Source: Algicella marina | GTDB taxonomy: Bacteria > Pseudomonadota > Alphaproteobacteria > Rhodobacterales > Rhodobacteraceae | Length of the DNA: 64,000 bases | Reading direction: 5' to 3' | Assembly: GCF_009931615.1 (NCBI RefSeq) | Contig: NZ_CP046620.1 | Location: 2,619,501 to 2,683,500, forward strand | In this document: positions 9,933 to 19,377 of the stretch, in pieces | Numbering within the stretch: the stretch's first letter is position 1 | Layout of the letters: each line of letters opens with the position of its first letter | The notes under the pieces: model-generated | The model's database searches: none | Told to the model about the DNA's origin: nothing | Seen by the model: the letters and a program-made list of their open reading frames with translations, nothing else | Made by a program: the position numbers and the translations under genes

Positions 9933-10982
9933 TTAACCGGGTGTCGACGTCGCATCTTCATCTCTGCCGGTGCTCCGCCGCTGTGACAGTTCAACGGCGA
10001 GATGTTCGGGAGCGAAGACCGCCGCGGGGTCGTCGATGCGGGCCATTATTAGGCGCATTGCTCGAATGCCGATCTGCCGCCGTGGAGTACGGACGGAGGT
10101 GAGGCTTGGAGACGTAAAGGCCATAAATTCCACATCGTTGAAACCGCAGATACCGAAGCGGTTGGGAACATCCAGCCCCTGTCGCTGGCAGGCAAACAGC
10201 GCGCCAAGAGCGAGGTCGTCGTTGTTGCAGAGCACCGCGTCGGCCTTCGGGTCGACCCTCAGGAGGTCGAGCAACTGGCGAGAGCCGAGCCCTACAGACG
10301 ACTGGTCGGGGCTGAAGAGCACGCGGGCAGGATCGAACAGCCCCAGTTGTTCAAGCGAATCCCTGAAGCCCGACTGCCGCCGGACGGATCGCGGATCCTG
10401 ACGCGCCCCAAGAAAACCGATACGTCTGTAACCCTGCTCTGCCAGGTGCCGGGCAGCCAGCGCCCCGGCAGCGGCATGATCGAAGCCCACCATCATATCG
10501 AGCGGATCAGGGCCGGTTTCGGTGATCTGCACCACCGGACAAGGTGCGGAACGCAGGAGCTTTCGGGTTGCTTCAGACTGGTCAATACCAGTTACGATCA
10601 ACCCGGCGGGCCGCTGGGAAAGGAAAATCCTCAGCAAGCGCTCTTCTTCATCCTGACTGTAGCGGGAGTTGGAAATCTGAACCTGCAAGCCACCCTCTTC
10701 GGCAACATCGTAGATGCCCCGCAACGTACCGAGAAAGACCTTGTTGGTAACAGAAGGCAGGATAACACCGACCACATTTGAATTGCGGGAGGCCAGCGTG
10801 GAGGCTGCAGCATCCGGCAGATAGTCCAGTTCACGGATTGCTTCCTCCACGCGTGCACGGGTGGCGGCCTGCACCCTGTCAGGTGTGCGAAGCGCACGAG
10901 AAACGGTAATGGCACTGACGCCGGCGCGGGCCGCAACATCGGCGATTGTCGTACGTCCGGTGCTGCGGGGGCGTTTGGTCAT
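9933..10982 (-). CDS. LacI-family transcriptional regulator, gluconate-repressor type
   Basis: 349 residues. The DNA-binding start RTTIADVAARAGVSAITVSRALRTPDRVQ is a LacI helix-turn-helix; the effector domain contains VVGVILPSVTNKVFLGTLRGIYD, GFDHAAAGALAARHLAEQGYRRIGFLG, AVLCNNDDLALGALFACQ and ICGFNDVEFMAFTSPSLTSVRTP, all characteristic of the gluconate-utilisation repressor subgroup. No gluconate gene is in view. It sits 86 bases upstream of, and in the same orientation as, the xylose operon, so it may control neighbouring sugar genes or an unlinked target. It is downstream of smpB but separated by about 60 bases. Confidence 0.85.
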   Translation of the reverse strand: MTKRPRSTGRTTIADVAARAGVSAITVSRALRTPDRVQAATRARVEEAIRELDYLPDAAASTLASRNSNVVGVILPSVTNKVFLGTLRGIYDVAEEGGLQVQISNSRYSQDEEERLLRIFLSQRPAGLIVTGIDQSEATRKLLRSAPCPVVQITETGPDPLDMMVGFDHAAAGALAARHLAEQGYRRIGFLGARQDPRSVRRQSGFRDSLEQLGLFDPARVLFSPDQSSVGLGSRQLLDLLRVDPKADAVLCNNDDLALGALFACQRQGLDVPNRFGICGFNDVEFMAFTSPSLTSVRTPRRQIGIRAMRLIMARIDDPAAVFAPEHLAVELSQRRSTGRDEDATSTPG

Positions 10983-11045
10983 TTGCTGGCTTCTGACGGC
11001 GTGTGGTCAGGTGAGCCTAGTGAAGCGGATCGCCAGAATCCAGAC

Positions 11046-11519
11046 TCAGTGCTCACGCAGCAGCCGTGTTTTCTGCCGGTTCCAATCCCGTTTTTTCTCT
11101 GTCTCGCGCTTGTCGGCGACCTTCTTGCCTTTGGCCACGCCAAGCTTCACCTTCGCCAGGCCCTTGCCATTGAAATAAAGGGACAGCGGTACAAGCGTCA
11201 TACCCTCGCGTCCCACAGCATTCCAAAGGCGGGAAAGTTCCCGCTTCGAAACCAGCAACTTGCGGCGTCGGCGCTCATCATGGCCGAAGGTCTTAGCCTT
11301 ATCGTAGCCTTCGATATGTGCATTCACCAACCACAGCTCACCCTCTTTCACCTCAGCATAGCTTTCGGTGATCTGGGCATTTCCTTCCCTCAGAGATTTG
11401 ACCTCGGAGCCTTCGAGCATGATGCCACATTCGAGATCACTCTCGATTGCATAGTTATACCGTGCCTTGCGGTTCTCCGCGATCGTGCGGGCGTTGGGTT
11501 TGCTGGGTTTCGTGGCCAT
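11046..11519 (-). CDS. smpB: SsrA-binding protein SmpB
   Basis: 157 residues, normal length. SmpB binds tmRNA and delivers it to stalled ribosomes for trans-translation. Signatures are [14 protein letters not shown] near the start, [51 protein letters not shown] and a basic C-terminal tail [21 protein letters not shown] typical of the family. ATG 11519 was chosen because MATKPSKPN gives the usual length and the longer frame adds non-homologous residues. In Rhodobacterales it normally lies near dapA, as here, although a sigma/anti-sigma pair and a TPR gene separate them in this window. Confidence 0.97.
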   Translation of the reverse strand: MATKPSKPNARTIAENRKARYNYAIESDLECGIMLEGSEVKSLREGNAQITESYAEVKEGELWLVNAHIEGYDKAKTFGHDERRRRKLLVSKRELSRLWNAVGREGMTLVPLSLYFNGKGLAKVKLGVAKGKKVADKRETEKKRDWNRQKTRLLREH

Positions 11520-11559
11520 GGCTGCCCATTTAAGCGCGGTGCGGGGGCAAGTCCAGTGG

Positions 11560-12372
11560 CTAGACCTGCTCCGCCGCTTCCGCAGCCAGTTCCGGCAGGC
11601 GTTCGTTGCCCTCCGGGCCGACAAAGACATAGGCAGCTGTATCCGTTCGCCACGTCGCCATCGTTACCCCCTCAAAATCCGTACTGCCGATGCCATCCGT
11701 CGCTCCGTTGCCGCTTTGCAGGAAACACAACGCAAAGACCGTGCCGTCCTCGGCCTTGTAGAGCAATTGTGCCACCGGCTTTCCGCCAGCTACCAGAAGG
11801 CGGGCACCCTCGAACGTGATGCCCTGTGCCGAAAGGTCGGGGATCGAAAAAGGCACGCCAGTGCGTGCGCCAATCCACTCTACAATATGGGCAGCCTCTT
11901 CCGGCGGAACTTCCGCGAGATGACGCGATTCCTGAGCATATACGCGGTGGTAATCCGCGACGTCGGCCATCCACCCCCGTTGGGCCACCACGGTCTTTTC
12001 TGGCGCGAGCGTATAACCGGCATAACCGGAGAGCAGGCCGGTGACGGCCAGAGCCGCAATTCCGGCCGCGATTGCGCCAAATCCCCAGCGGCCCGGCGCG
12101 GACGGAAGGTTGGCTGCCTCCGGTGTCGTCGCTGATGATGGTTCCTCGGGGTCGGCGATGCTGCGCACGAGATCCAAGGGCACCGGCTCGGAAAGAAGAT
12201 CGTCAAATGCTGCCTTGAGAGCGTCATCGGTCGATTGCAGGCTTTCCAGCTCTGCCGCGATCTCAGGATCCTTTTCGGCCAGCAGTGCGACCGCATCACT
12301 TTCCGCGGGACTGAGTTCACCATCCAGGAAGGCGCTCAAGCGGGCGCGAAGCGTATCGTTCAACTCGGTCAA
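11560..12372 (-). CDS. Membrane-anchored anti-sigma factor with TTG start
   Basis: 270 residues. The first 40 residues ([31 protein letters not shown]) look like the short helical cytoplasmic domain of FecR/RskA-type anti-sigma factors. One transmembrane helix follows around residues 105-125 ([20 protein letters not shown]), then a periplasmic domain of about 145 residues. There is no ATG near the conserved start; TTG 12372 overlaps the sigma factor stop as TTGA and has GGAAGGAGGAGCGAA before it. A second in-frame TTG lies at 12363. Translational coupling implies it binds and holds the sigma factor until an envelope signal releases it. The signal is unknown. Confidence 0.82.
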   Translation of the reverse strand: MTELNDTLRARLSAFLDGELSPAESDAVALLAEKDPEIAAELESLQSTDDALKAAFDDLLSEPVPLDLVRSIADPEEPSSATTPEAANLPSAPGRWGFGAIAAGIAALAVTGLLSGYAGYTLAPEKTVVAQRGWMADVADYHRVYAQESRHLAEVPPEEAAHIVEWIGARTGVPFSIPDLSAQGITFEGARLLVAGGKPVAQLLYKAEDGTVFALCFLQSGNGATDGIGSTDFEGVTMATWRTDTAAYVFVGPEGNERLPELAAEAAEQV

Positions 12373-12869
12373 TTCGCTCCTCCTTCCAGTTGGGCGCGCA
12401 ACCTCTGGCGCGCAGTCGACATCCTGCTCATCACGGTGCCGATGGGAATGCCCAAGATCTCCGCCGTTTCCTTGTAGCTTCGCCCTTCCACGCTCACCAG
12501 CAGAAGAACGCTGGAAAGGCCTTCTGGCAGTGCCATCACCATAGCAATGATCTGGTTGCCATAGGTTTCCTCGTGGCCGTCGACGTCCGTCCGCAACTCG
12601 GGCGCTTCTGCTGCCTCGACCTGACCTTCGCCCATACGCACATTGCGCTTCCGGATTTCGGACACCCACGTATTGCGCAGTATGGTGTACATCCAGCTGT
12701 CGAGCCGCATTTCCTGCCGAAATTGCGTGTGCCGTTCAATTGCCTTGATACACCCAATCTGGACCAAGTCGTCAGCATCCGGACGATTGCGCGTCAGCGT
12801 CAGAGCAAAACGCCGCAACTGCGGAAGCAAGGCAACGACATTGGCGCGGAACGCCTTTTCGCCATCCAT
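12369..12869 (-). CDS. ECF-type RNA polymerase sigma factor
   Basis: 166 residues from ATG 12869; the 42 extra residues of the longer open frame are not sigma-like. Region 2 is visible as LPQLRRFALTLTRNRPDADDLVQIGCIKAIE and LDSWMYTILRNTWVSEIRKR, and region 4 as LPEGLSSVLLLVSVEGRSYKETAEILGIPIGTVMSRMSTARQRLR, a helix-turn-helix that contacts the -35 element. It would redirect RNA polymerase in a stress response and be held by the anti-sigma factor encoded immediately downstream. No PhyR or NepR gene is nearby, which argues against the general-stress EcfG class. Confidence 0.92.
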   Translation of the reverse strand: MDGEKAFRANVVALLPQLRRFALTLTRNRPDADDLVQIGCIKAIERHTQFRQEMRLDSWMYTILRNTWVSEIRKRNVRMGEGQVEAAEAPELRTDVDGHEETYGNQIIAMVMALPEGLSSVLLLVSVEGRSYKETAEILGIPIGTVMSRMSTARQRLRAQLEGGAN

Positions 12870-13003
12870 TTTGTCAGCTACCCCAAAGCCCACTATTCCC
12901 CGGTTCCGAAACCTTGTTTCACAGTGGGGAGGGTGCTGGCAACCGCCGAGGTATGGCCCCGGCGATTGAAATGCGATTGCCGTGGCAATCATCACGACTT
13001 TGC

Positions 13004-13546
13004 TCAGTAAGTGCTCGGCGTACCGGACAGCGCCATCTTTAGCGATGCGTAAGCCCAGGTATCACGTCCGCCGCGGGCATTGATCTCTCGCAACTGCGCC
13101 TCGGCAGCGTCGAAATCCCCCTGCTGGATAAACGCCTGGCCCATATAGGAGCGGACAAGAACATAGTCCGGGTTCCGGTCGAGCGCCGCGCGGTAATAGG
13201 ACATACCGACGTCCATGCGCCCAGCCTTGCGATTGGCAAAACCCTTGTAGTTCAGAATGCGCGGGTCGTTCTGATCTTCGGCGGCAGCGAGGACAATCAG
13301 GGCGTTTTCGTACTGTCCATCATAGGCAAGTTCGCGCGCCGCTTCGTAGCGCTGATCGTCAGACAGGTTGCTCTCGCGGGCATCCACGCATTTACGCGTC
13401 TTGGGGTCGAAAACCTGCGCGCTCGTGCACTGCGTTGTCGTGGCTGTAGGTTTCGGCGGTGTCGTGTCGTCAGACCCGGCAGCGAACGCGATTGTTGCAG
13501 TGGTGGCGAAGACGGCTGCGAGGCCGGAAATCTTGGCAAAAGTCAT
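13004..13546 (-). CDS. Exported tetratricopeptide-repeat protein
   Basis: 180 residues. A signal peptide is visible (MTFAKISGLAAVFATTATIAFAA), then a low-complexity threonine/proline stretch, two cysteines (QCTSAQVFDPKTRKCVDARES) and two to three tetratricopeptide units (ALIVLAAAEDQNDPRILNYKGFANRKAGRMDVGMSYYRAALDRNPDYVLVRSYMGQAF). Such small periplasmic TPR proteins act as protein-interaction scaffolds. ATG 13546 follows GAAAGGGAACTGAC. It is transcribed alone, about 130 bases upstream of the sigma factor gene, in the same direction. No specific partner can be named. Confidence 0.82.
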   Translation of the reverse strand: MTFAKISGLAAVFATTATIAFAAGSDDTTPPKPTATTTQCTSAQVFDPKTRKCVDARESNLSDDQRYEAARELAYDGQYENALIVLAAAEDQNDPRILNYKGFANRKAGRMDVGMSYYRAALDRNPDYVLVRSYMGQAFIQQGDFDAAEAQLREINARGGRDTWAYASLKMALSGTPSTY

Positions 13547-13650
13547 GTCAGTTCCCTTTCGTTAGCGCGGCGGGCTCCAATGCTGCCGTCAATGAAGCTA
13601 CGTTTGGGAACCGATTTTTATTCGGTTTCGGGCAAATAAAAGTTTTCCCG

Positions 13651-13680
13651 CCCTGACAAGATCAAAAATCTTGTTCAGGG
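13651..13680 (-). terminator. Hairpin downstream of dapA
   Basis: CCCTGACAAGAT/ATCTTGTTCAGGG forms a 12-bp stem with one bulge and a short A-rich loop, about 30-60 bases past the dapA stop. On the minus strand it is followed by CGGGAAAACTTTTATTT, a moderately T-rich tail. It also separates dapA from the TPR gene promoter. Confidence 0.6.
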
Positions 13681-13711
13681 ACAGGAGCTTACGATACTAC
13701 AATTTCTGTGT

Positions 13712-14587
13712 TCAGTTGATGAGACCGGCGTGGCGCATTGCATCCTGCATCAGCACCTCGGTCGCCGCTTCGATGTTGACCATCGGTGAGCGAACCTCAT
13801 CCGAGCATTTGCCGAGCAGCTTCAGCGCATATTTTGTCGGACTCGGACTGGGCTCCAGGAAGGCCGCGCGGTGGAGCGGCAACAGCTTGTCCTGATAGCT
13901 CAAGGCCAACGGCCAGTCCCCGGCCATCATCGCCTCCTGAAATTCAGCGCAGAGACGAGGAGCGATGTTGGCCACCACCGAAATGCAGCCAACGCCGCCA
14001 TGGACGTTGAAGCCCAGCGCGGAGGCATCCTCGCCGGAAAGTTGGATAAAGTCCCTGCCACAAGTCGCCCGCTGGTCAGAGACGCGCGTTACGTCCCCGG
14101 TCGCGTCTTTCACGCCGATGATACGCGGCAGTTTGGCCAGTTCCCCCATCGTCACCGGCGTCATGTCGATTATCGAACGTCCGGGGATGTTATAGATAAT
14201 AATCGGCAGGTTGGACGCGTCGTGCAGGATCTGGAAATGCTGTTTCAGCCCGCGCTGGTTCGGCTTGTTGTAGTACGGGGTGACGACCAAAGCAGCATCG
14301 GCACCCACCCTTTCCGCGAACTGGACGAACCGCAGTGCCTCTTCGGTGCTATTTGAGCCGGCACCGGCAATCACCGGCAAACGACCGTTGGATTGCTTGA
14401 CCACGATCTCGATACAACGCTCGTGCTCCTCATGGGTGAGGGTGGGACTTTCAGCGGTGGTGCCGACGGGAACAAGGCCATGAGTACCTTCCTCGATGTG
14501 CCACTCCACCAGGGCCTTCAACGCATCTTCATCAACCTTGCCGTCCCGGAAGGGTGTGATGAGTGCGGGGAGAGATCCTTTGAACAT
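13712..14587 (-). CDS. dapA: 4-hydroxy-tetrahydrodipicolinate synthase
   Basis: 291 residues, the normal length. Condenses pyruvate with aspartate semialdehyde in lysine and peptidoglycan precursor synthesis. It has the N-terminal [10 protein letters not shown], the [10 protein letters not shown] loop, the YYNKPNQRG motif, the catalytic tyrosine at residue 132 (IYNIPGRS) and the Schiff-base lysine at residue 160 (GVKDATGD). ATG 14587 is chosen over ATG 14659 because family members begin MFKGS-PALITPF. The gene diverges from the lytic transglycosylase gene. dapE, a later step of the same pathway, lies at 57.9 kb. Confidence 0.97.
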   Translation of the reverse strand: MFKGSLPALITPFRDGKVDEDALKALVEWHIEEGTHGLVPVGTTAESPTLTHEEHERCIEIVVKQSNGRLPVIAGAGSNSTEEALRFVQFAERVGADAALVVTPYYNKPNQRGLKQHFQILHDASNLPIIIYNIPGRSIIDMTPVTMGELAKLPRIIGVKDATGDVTRVSDQRATCGRDFIQLSGEDASALGFNVHGGVGCISVVANIAPRLCAEFQEAMMAGDWPLALSYQDKLLPLHRAAFLEPSPSPTKYALKLLGKCSDEVRSPMVNIEAATEVLMQDAMRHAGLIN

Positions 14588-14733
14588 GGCGGCACCTGTT
14601 GTCTTGCAATCGCCCTGATTGGGCCGCGCGACCGTAGCGACGAATTGATGTGCCTGCAAGGGAACGGGTGAAGACGAAGGCGATCCGCTGTGCTATTCTT
14701 CGCCAAACACAAAACCCGGAAGGGGTGAGCAGT

Positions 14734-16671
14734 ATGATCCTGAAATCAGGGCGCCTGGTGGCGGCTTTTTTGCTGTGCTTTTGCGCCGCCGGGGCGGTGG
14801 CGAGTGATGGTCCGCGTATGGAACAGGTTATGGAGGCAATTTCACAGCGAGACTACCCGTTGGCAGAGAGGCTGGCCGAAGCCATTCCGGGGCGGGAGGC
14901 ACATGACATCGTATTGTGGCACCGTCTGAGACAGGGCGACGGTGTCTGGCAGGAATACACCGATTTCCTGCAGCGCAATCCCGACTGGCCTGGATTGACC
15001 TATCTGCGCAAACGCGGAGAGGCTGTCTTGCCGGTCGGGCTCTCGGCGCAGCAGTATCGAGGCTTTTTCGCGGGCGGACACCCGCAGACAGGTCGAGGCG
15101 CGCTGATCTTTGCACGTGCGCTGGGCGAGACGGAAGGGAAGCCGGTGTTGCTACGGGCATGGCGAAGCCTGCCGCTGACTCAGATGGAACGGGAGACCTT
15201 TCAGAAAAACCACATGAAAACGATCGCCCCTGAAACCGTCACCAGGCTGGAGAATATGCTCTGGACCGGGAGGCCGGATCAAGCCGAGGCGCTTCTGCCC
15301 CTTGTGAGTAAGGACACGGCCCTGCTGGCAAGGGCACGCATCCTTCTGCAGCAGGACAAACCCGGTGTCGATGCCGCGATCAAGGCAGTGCCGCCGAAAC
15401 TCGCAAGTGACGCAGGACTGGCGCACGACCGGTTCGCGTGGAGAATGCGCAAGGACTACTACGACAGTTCCGAGGAACTCCTACGAGAGCGATCCGTTTC
15501 CACTGCAGCACTCGGTCAGCCGGAGGCTTGGGCCAACCGCCGCCGCCTGCTCGCGCGTCGTGCCCTTCGTCTGGACCGACCGCGAAATGCCTACAATCTG
15601 GCGAGCCAGCACTTCTTGACCGAAGGCAATGACTACGCCGATCTGGAGTGGCTGGCGGGTTACATAGCGCTGACCAGGCTGGACGATCCAGATCGCGCGG
15701 TCCGGCACTTCGAACGCTTCCGCTTGGCTGTAAAAACTCCGATCTCGCTGGGCCGTGCAGGCTACTGGATGGGTCGGGCATATGAGGCAGCCGCCAACCC
15801 CAGCGCCGCACGGGCGGCCTACGGGCTCGGAGCCGCATACCAGACAAGCTTTTACGGGCAATTGGCTGCAGAACAGGCGGGCCTGCCGGTAGACGGGGAG
15901 ATGGTTACATCAGGCGCCCTGCCCGACTGGAAGGCCCGTGCTTTCATGGAAACCGGTCCAGTCAAGGCGGCGCTGCTGTTGCAACAGGCACATGAGGAAC
16001 TGCTGATGCAGCGTTTCCTTCTGCACGTCGAAGAGAGTCTGGATGCCGAGGATAGCGCGGCCTTGGCTGCCCTTTCGCTTTCACTTGAACGTCCCTTCGC
16101 AGCTTTGAAGATCGCCAAACGGCAGGCCAATCTCGGCATCATTCTACCAGAGGCCTATTACCCGGTGACGGAATTGGCGGAGCAGGCAAGTTCCGGCCCG
16201 CTGAAGCCGGAACTGGTAAAAGCCATTGCCAGGCAGGAGAGCGAGTTGAATCCTTTTGCCATCAGCCCGGCGGGAGCACGTGGCCTCATGCAATTGATGC
16301 CGGGCACTGCCAAGAAGGTAGCGAACGATCTGGAAGTTGAGTACGACCTCGGTCGGCTGACGTCAGATCCCGAGTACAACGCCCGCCTTGGCACCGCCTA
16401 TTTGGCCGAAATGATGGAGCGGTACGACAACTCCGTTCTACTCGCCGCTGCCGCCTATAACGCCGGCCCTCACCGTGCGGACCGCTGGATCTCGGACTAC
16501 GGAGATCCGCGCAGCGCCGGGGTCGATCCGATTTGGTGGATCGAGAACATCCCTTACAGAGAGACCCGCAACTATGTGATGCGGGTTCTCGAATCCCTGC
16601 ACGTTTATCGTGTGCGGATAAGCAATGAGGTACAGCCGATCGGCCTCGAGCGGGAACTTCGCATCAACTAG
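14734..16671 (+). CDS. slt: Soluble lytic murein transglycosylase
   Basis: 645 residues, starting at ATG 14734 behind GGAAGGGGTGAGC. A signal peptide (residues 1-24, ending ...GAVASDG) exports it to the periplasm. The long middle is the alpha-superhelical U-shaped domain; the C-terminal SLT domain has the catalytic glutamate at residue 502 (ARQESELNPF), followed by SPAGARGLMQLMPGTA, NARLGTAYLAEM and AAYNAGPHRADRW. It cleaves peptidoglycan with formation of 1,6-anhydromuramic acid. It is divergent from dapA, and its 3' end overlaps the convergent permease gene by 8 bases. Confidence 0.95.
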   Translation: MILKSGRLVAAFLLCFCAAGAVASDGPRMEQVMEAISQRDYPLAERLAEAIPGREAHDIVLWHRLRQGDGVWQEYTDFLQRNPDWPGLTYLRKRGEAVLPVGLSAQQYRGFFAGGHPQTGRGALIFARALGETEGKPVLLRAWRSLPLTQMERETFQKNHMKTIAPETVTRLENMLWTGRPDQAEALLPLVSKDTALLARARILLQQDKPGVDAAIKAVPPKLASDAGLAHDRFAWRMRKDYYDSSEELLRERSVSTAALGQPEAWANRRRLLARRALRLDRPRNAYNLASQHFLTEGNDYADLEWLAGYIALTRLDDPDRAVRHFERFRLAVKTPISLGRAGYWMGRAYEAAANPSAARAAYGLGAAYQTSFYGQLAAEQAGLPVDGEMVTSGALPDWKARAFMETGPVKAALLLQQAHEELLMQRFLLHVEESLDAEDSAALAALSLSLERPFAALKIAKRQANLGIILPEAYYPVTELAEQASSGPLKPELVKAIARQESELNPFAISPAGARGLMQLMPGTAKKVANDLEVEYDLGRLTSDPEYNARLGTAYLAEMMERYDNSVLLAAAAYNAGPHRADRWISDYGDPRSAGVDPIWWIENIPYRETRNYVMRVLESLHVYRVRISNEVQPIGLERELRIN

Positions 16672-17542
16672 CCTTCGCCGCGCGGACTTGAGCGCGCCAC
16701 AGCGCGTACAGGCCGGAACCGATGATCAGGCCTGCGCCGACAGCCGTCCAGAACTGCAACGTCTCACCGAACACGATCACACCAATGGCGGAGGCGAAGA
16801 CGAGTTGAAGGTAGGCGAATGGCTGCACCGTACCGGCCTCGGCAACGGAGTAGGTCTTTATCAGCAGGAAATGACCTGAGGCACCGAAAATGCAGAGCAC
16901 CACCATCCAGCCCCAATCGCCTGCCGTCGTCATTGGCTCCCAGAAAAAGGGCGCGGTCAGGGTGATAGCGATCGCCCCGGCGACACCGGTGTAGAAGAAA
17001 CTTGTCTCCGCACTATCAGCGCGGGCGACGTAACGAGTAAGCAGGGCATAGAGCGCGAACATCAGGGTGGCCGTCAGGGAGATCAGTGCCTCCGGTGCGA
17101 ATACAGCAAAGCCGGGGCGCAGAATTATCAAAACTCCGACGAAGCCAATCCCGATCGCAGTCCAACGCCGCCAGCCGAGGGATTCGCCCAGCACCGGCCC
17201 GGAAAGGGCCGCGACGATCAGCGGATAAGCCGCAAAGATTGCATGTGCCTCCACCAGTCCAAGCAGTTTGAAGCCGAGCACCATAACGCAGATTTCCGAC
17301 ACCAGCAGTACGCCGCGAAAAATCTGGACCTTCGGCATGCCTGATTTCGCGACGCGTCGCAGCCCACCCTTCAGCGATGCGCTGCGGGCAACAACGAATG
17401 CAGCGAAGAACCAGTAGCGGAAAATCACCACGATCATCACGTTGTAGGCTTCGGCCAGATGCTTGGAAATGCCATCCTGTGCCGCGAAAACAAACATGGT
17501 AGCGATCATCAAAGTGATGCCGAGGCGGGCATTGTTGGTCAT
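16664..17542 (-). CDS. EamA/DMT-family permease
   Basis: 292 residues with ten hydrophobic segments arranged as two EamA repeats, starting ARLGITLMIATMFVFAAQDGISK and with the second repeat near residue 150 (ALISLTATLMFALYALLTRYVARADS). GLVEAHAIFAAYPLIVAALSGPVLGE is a typical EamA motif. Members export amino acids, nucleosides or other metabolites; some annotated relatives with this sequence are S-adenosylmethionine or carboxylate/amine carriers, but substrate cannot be assigned. The start ATG 17542 overlaps the mnmD stop as ATGA, so the two are co-translated. Its end overlaps slt by 8 bases on the opposite strand. Confidence 0.88.
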   Translation of the reverse strand: MTNNARLGITLMIATMFVFAAQDGISKHLAEAYNVMIVVIFRYWFFAAFVVARSASLKGGLRRVAKSGMPKVQIFRGVLLVSEICVMVLGFKLLGLVEAHAIFAAYPLIVAALSGPVLGESLGWRRWTAIGIGFVGVLIILRPGFAVFAPEALISLTATLMFALYALLTRYVARADSAETSFFYTGVAGAIAITLTAPFFWEPMTTAGDWGWMVVLCIFGASGHFLLIKTYSVAEAGTVQPFAYLQLVFASAIGVIVFGETLQFWTAVGAGLIIGSGLYALWRAQVRAAKAS

Positions 17543-18228
17543 CGTGGCAGGCGGCCTTGTGTCATATGCCGCTTGCTGCCGAATCCGGGAACGCGGGCTA
17601 CTTCAAAGCCGGCTGATGCCAGTTTTTGGCGAACATGACCAGCGGCGGAATAAGAAGCACAGGTTCCACCCGGGCAAGTATGGTTCGCGACTTCGGCCAG
17701 CAACTGCGCCTCCCACAATTCCGGATTGCGGGCAGGGCTGAACCCATCGAGAAACCATGCATCCGCCTGCCCCGGCCATACAGGCAGGGTATCGCGGGCA
17801 TCACCTGCAATGATGTGAAGCTCCATCCTGGGTAGGCTGATTCTCCGCTCACCTAAGCCCCAGCCTGCCAGCATCGGTGCCGCGAGGTCTGCGATGCTGG
17901 TAAAGGGTGCAAGGGCGCGGGCCATATCTTCATGCGTAAGTGGATAAGCCTCAAAACTGGTAAACTTCAGAGTGCCGCTTACCCCGCTCGCCCGCCAGCA
18001 TTCCAGCGCTGCCAGGGCATTCAGCCCCGTGCCGAAACCAAGTTCGGCGATATGGAAACCATCTCGAAAGCGTGCCGGCAGATCGTTGCCGCGCAGGAAG
18101 ACATGGCGGGTCTCTTCGAGGCCATCGGCAAGCGAGTAATAAGGATCATCAAACCGAGTGGAGATGGGCACCTCACCTTCACGCCACTCCAGATCTGCCG
18201 TTCCATGTTTGCTCCCGTGGTCATTCAT
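17539..18228 (-). CDS. mnmD: tRNA (5-methylaminomethyl-2-thiouridine)-methyltransferase MnmD
   Basis: 229 residues, matching only the methyltransferase half of bifunctional MnmC. The start ADLEWREGEVPISTRFDDPYYSLADGLEETRHVFL, the SAM-binding loop ELGFGTGLNALA and the later AWFLDGFSPARNPELW and CASYSAAGHVRQKLASAGFEV are diagnostic of the family. It methylates nm5s2U at the wobble base of certain tRNAs. The oxidase half of MnmC is absent here but a separate FAD protein is encoded divergently 46 bases away. The downstream permease is translationally coupled (ATGA). Confidence 0.92.
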   Translation of the reverse strand: MNDHGSKHGTADLEWREGEVPISTRFDDPYYSLADGLEETRHVFLRGNDLPARFRDGFHIAELGFGTGLNALAALECWRASGVSGTLKFTSFEAYPLTHEDMARALAPFTSIADLAAPMLAGWGLGERRISLPRMELHIIAGDARDTLPVWPGQADAWFLDGFSPARNPELWEAQLLAEVANHTCPGGTCASYSAAGHVRQKLASAGFEVARVPGFGSKRHMTQGRLPR

Positions 18229-18273
18229 CGCTACACCCCGACTATCGCACCAGCATGGGGAGGGGGCCGCAGC

Positions 18274-19374
18274 TTGGCAACGCGGAAATCGGATGTCATC
18301 ATCGTCGGCGCCGGAATTTTCGGTCTGTCGGTGGCCTTCGCGTTGTTGCAGCGCGGAATGGCAGTCGTCGTGCTGGAGGCACGACAGATCGGTGCCGGAG
18401 CCAGCGGCGGCATCGTCGGAGCATTGTCACCCCATGCGCCGGAGCGGTGGAACGAAAAGAAAGAGTTTCAGCTTAAGTCATTGTTTTTTCAACAGAATTT
18501 CTGGCGAGAAGTCCAGCAAGCGTCCAACATGGAAACCACATACGCTCGTACAGGCCGCCTGCTGCCTTTGCCCACCCTCGCGGCACGCGAGCTCGCAATC
18601 GAACGATCTCGAGGTGCCGCAGAACACTGGCAAGGACGTGCCGACTGGCAACTGGTAGATACGGCAGACGGCTGGTTGGCGTCGGAAATAATGTCCTGCG
18701 GTTGTGTGCGGGAAACTCTTTCCGCCCGACTGTTCCCGAGTGAGGCCATTGAATCCCTGGCGGCGGCCGTGCGGGCACTTGGGGGCGAAATCGTAGAGGA
18801 AACGGCAGTCGAAACGATCGAAAACGGACGCGTTTACAGTAGTTCCGCCGATTTCCAAGCGTCGTCGATCGTGGTTGCCGCCGGCGTCGCCGGCTTTGAC
18901 CTTCTGAAGCCACTTGTCGGCTCCGCGCCCGGCAGCGGCGTCAAGGGTCAGGCCGCGCTGCTCGCCGCGCCGGCAACAGGCCGGGAGCCTCTGCTTTTTT
19001 ACGACGGTGTCTACATCGTCCCCCACGGCGACAACAGAGTGGCCGTTGGCTCGACGTCCGAGAACCGGTTCGACGATGCCGGCAACACGGACGAGCGGCT
19101 CGACTCGGTCATTGATACGGCACAAAGTTTGTGCCCAAAACTGCGTGCTGCCAAAGTTCTGACCCGTTGGGCAGGTGTCCGACCGAAGGCGCGTAAGCGG
19201 GATCCGATGCTGGGTCCGGTTCCCGGACACTCCCATGTGTTCGTGGCCTTGGGCGGCTTCAAGATCGGATTTGGCATCGCTCCATTCGCAGGCAAGATCC
19301 TGGCCGATATGATTGCCGGTCGGTCATGTGACCTGCCGCGCAGTTTCGGTGTCGAAAGCCACATGGAGATCTAA
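18274..19374 (+). CDS. FAD-dependent oxidoreductase, possible separate MnmC oxidase domain
   Basis: 366 residues from TTG 18274, which lies 8 bases after GGGGAGGGGG; an ATG at 18205 would add 23 residues overlapping mnmD. The dinucleotide-binding start DVIIVGAGIFGLSVAFALLQRGMAVVVLEA and the GAGASGGIVGALSPH segment resemble the DAO fold of MnmC's C-terminal domain, which removes the carboxymethyl group from cmnm5s2U. HVFVALGGFKIGFGIAPFAGKILAD near the end is the second FAD-contacting segment. Its divergent position beside mnmD supports a tRNA-modification role, but glycine oxidase-like enzymes share the fold. Confidence 0.78.
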   Translation: MATRKSDVIIVGAGIFGLSVAFALLQRGMAVVVLEARQIGAGASGGIVGALSPHAPERWNEKKEFQLKSLFFQQNFWREVQQASNMETTYARTGRLLPLPTLAARELAIERSRGAAEHWQGRADWQLVDTADGWLASEIMSCGCVRETLSARLFPSEAIESLAAAVRALGGEIVEETAVETIENGRVYSSSADFQASSIVVAAGVAGFDLLKPLVGSAPGSGVKGQAALLAAPATGREPLLFYDGVYIVPHGDNRVAVGSTSENRFDDAGNTDERLDSVIDTAQSLCPKLRAAKVLTRWAGVRPKARKRDPMLGPVPGHSHVFVALGGFKIGFGIAPFAGKILADMIAGRSCDLPRSFGVESHMEI

Positions 19375-19377
19375 CTC

